From JAAYFT01 sp036562765 (GTDB lineage: Bacteria; Bacillota; Clostridia; Tissierellales; Tissierellaceae), in the NCBI GenBank assembly GCA_036562765.1, contig DATCJO010000025.1, positions 60,075-124,074 on the forward strand: a stretch of DNA of 64,000 bases, written 5' to 3'. The notes below the pieces were generated by a model. It did not search any database. It worked only from the letters and a program-made list of their open reading frames with translations, and was not told where the DNA came from. Position numbers and translations under genes: made by a program. This document shows, one piece after another, positions 62,805-64,000 of this stretch (the first letter of the stretch is position 1; every line of letters starts with the position of its first letter).

Positions 62805-63601
62805 GGGCTTATTTATCTATTATAAAAATAAGATTTAATTCGCTGATACAGTATAGGGTAGCTGCCATTGCTGGTATAATTACACAGTTTTTCTTTGGCA
62901 TGATTTTGGTCATGGTGTTGCACGGATTCTATTCATCTACTTCTAATCCAATGCCTATTGATTATCCTTCTGCTGCAACTCTTATATGGATTGGTCAAGC
63001 AATGCTTGGAATGATACCATGGGGCGGGGATAAGGAAATCCAAGATTTAATAAGAAAAGGTGATGTGGCTTATGAGTTAATTAGGCCAATTGATTTATAT
63101 GATTACTGGTTTGCTAGGGCCTTTGCATTAAGAACAGCCCCTACTATTCTTAGAGCTATTCCATTGTTTACAATGGCCTTATTATTGCCAAAAGATTATG
63201 GCATGATTCTTCCACCAAATATTTTTGCATTTCTGGCTTGGATTGTAACAACCTTTGGAGCACTATTGATTTCCTGTACTATTACAAATATCATCAACAT
63301 AACTACTCTATATTCCATTTCAGGAGAAGGAATAATAAGACTCTTATCAGCCATTGTAAATTTATTTTCTGGATTAGTTGTTCCCTTACCTTTATTTCCA
63401 GATAAAATCAGACAAATATTATATTTACTGCCATTCAACGGATTATTAAATATTCCTGCAAGATTTTTTACAGGAGATATTCCATTTAATAAATTAATAA
63501 ACTATTTTGGTTTTCAACTTATATGGGCTTTTATACTGTATGTTTTAGGTAAGTGGATTTTAAAGAAAAAGATAAAAAACATTATTGTTCAAGGAGGCTA
63601 A
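62801..63601 (+). CDS. ABC transporter permease (COG4587 type)
   Basis: The 266-residue protein has six membrane helices and the family block GDVAYELIRPIDLYDYWFARAF in the cytoplasmic loop. It overlaps the ATPase gene by 4 bases and is followed by the second permease after one base. It forms half of the membrane channel. Confidence 0.9.
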   Translation: MRAYLSIIKIRFNSLIQYRVAAIAGIITQFFFGMILVMVLHGFYSSTSNPMPIDYPSAATLIWIGQAMLGMIPWGGDKEIQDLIRKGDVAYELIRPIDLYDYWFARAFALRTAPTILRAIPLFTMALLLPKDYGMILPPNIFAFLAWIVTTFGALLISCTITNIINITTLYSISGEGIIRLLSAIVNLFSGLVVPLPLFPDKIRQILYLLPFNGLLNIPARFFTGDIPFNKLINYFGFQLIWAFILYVLGKWILKKKIKNIIVQGG

Positions 63602-63602
63602 A

Positions 63603-64000
63603 ATGGATAGTGTTAAGCTATATTTTAAATATTTAAAATTAAGTATAGAGTCTCAGCTTCAATATAAAGCCTCCTTTGTTATGATGTCCATTGGTCATTT
63701 TTTAATGACTTTCGTTGATTTTCTTGGCCTTTGGGTATTATTTGAAAGGTTTGGGAATATTAATGGATTTACTTTTGAAGAGGCAGCGTTATTTTATGGA
63801 ATGGTCCATATTGCCTTTGCAATTACAGAAAGCTGGACACGGGGATTTGATACTTTTCCAAACCTAGTAAGAACAGGAGAGTTTGATAGAATTCTTCTTA
63901 GGCCTAGGACCACCGTATTACAGGTTTTAGGCCATGACATACATTTAATGAGGATAGGAAGGTTTAGCCAAGGATTAATTGTACTTGTATGGGCTGTGTG
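63603..64000 (+). CDS. ABC transporter permease (COG3694 type), partial at window end
   Basis: The first 132 residues are seen: MDSVKLYFKYLKLSIESQLQ, a membrane helix, then GEFDRILLRPRTTVLQVL, which is the cognate of the RPIDLYDYW block in its partner. CAAGGAGG precedes the ATG. The gene runs beyond position 64000. Confidence 0.88.
   Translation, partial: MDSVKLYFKYLKLSIESQLQYKASFVMMSIGHFLMTFVDFLGLWVLFERFGNINGFTFEEAALFYGMVHIAFAITESWTRGFDTFPNLVRTGEFDRILLRPRTTVLQVLGHDIHLMRIGRFSQGLIVLVWAV

Noticed and set aside
1..64000. CRISPR arrays, prophage or insertion sequences
   Set aside because: I found no regularly spaced repeats, transposase, integrase or phage genes on either strand.

Overview
The window looks like a chromosome segment of a low-GC, spore-forming, anaerobic Firmicute of the Clostridia, probably near the Tissierellales. 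This is inference from content. Coding is AT-rich with heavy AGG arginine use and strong GGAGG ribosome sites, and almost every gene end carries an intrinsic terminator. The gene set includes a ferredoxin-linked 2-oxoacid oxidoreductase, rubredoxin, FMN-type FabK, a Spo0E-like protein and a GerMN lipoprotein. I saw no prophage, insertion sequence or CRISPR array.

Layout. 1-1.6 kb: the end of a three-gene 2-oxoacid:ferredoxin oxidoreductase. 2.1-5.2 kb: a c-di-AMP (ydaO-type) riboswitch in front of an opine-dehydrogenase-family gene and a B12-binding, mutase-like gene. 5.2-11.1 kb: fatty acid synthesis, with fabZ divergent from fabH-fabK-fabD-fabG-acpP-fabF. 11.2-15.9 kb: cca, glmM, degV, mnmA, then tRNA-Leu. 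16.1-22.3 kb: protein quality control (tig, clpP, clpX, lon) and engB. 22.3-35.9 kb: mixed housekeeping and envelope genes (rubredoxin, an RsbW-like ATPase, a YcdB/SLH protein, typA, cls, a lipoprotein, a class IV aminotransferase, pepT, a Spo0E-like protein, a second degV, tRNA-Lys, mgsA, a cupin, Cu/Zn superoxide dismutase, thpR).

36-45.5 kb: an unusual oligopeptide ABC transporter. Its OppC-type permease carries a complete seven-repeat RCC1 beta-propeller in the first extracellular loop. Its OppF-type ATPase carries an insertion of about 190 residues, mostly charged coiled coil, between Walker A and the Q-loop. The transcript has a structured, palindrome-containing leader and a strong attenuator between the binding protein and the permeases. 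A small membrane protein ends the operon and a GerMN lipoprotein follows.

45.5-64 kb: a compact UvrD-like helicase, a PAP2 phosphatase, a nitroreductase, Hsp20 under a clear CtsR operator, an ECF-sigma/membrane-protein/ABC-2 transporter module, a Cd/Zn P-type ATPase with an ArsR/SmtB-type operator, a TPR protein, map, a response regulator-MFS-histidine kinase group, and a COG4586/4587/3694-type ABC exporter that runs off the right end.

The strongest candidates for undescribed biology are the decorated Opp transporter and the riboswitch-controlled opine dehydrogenase/B12 protein pair.
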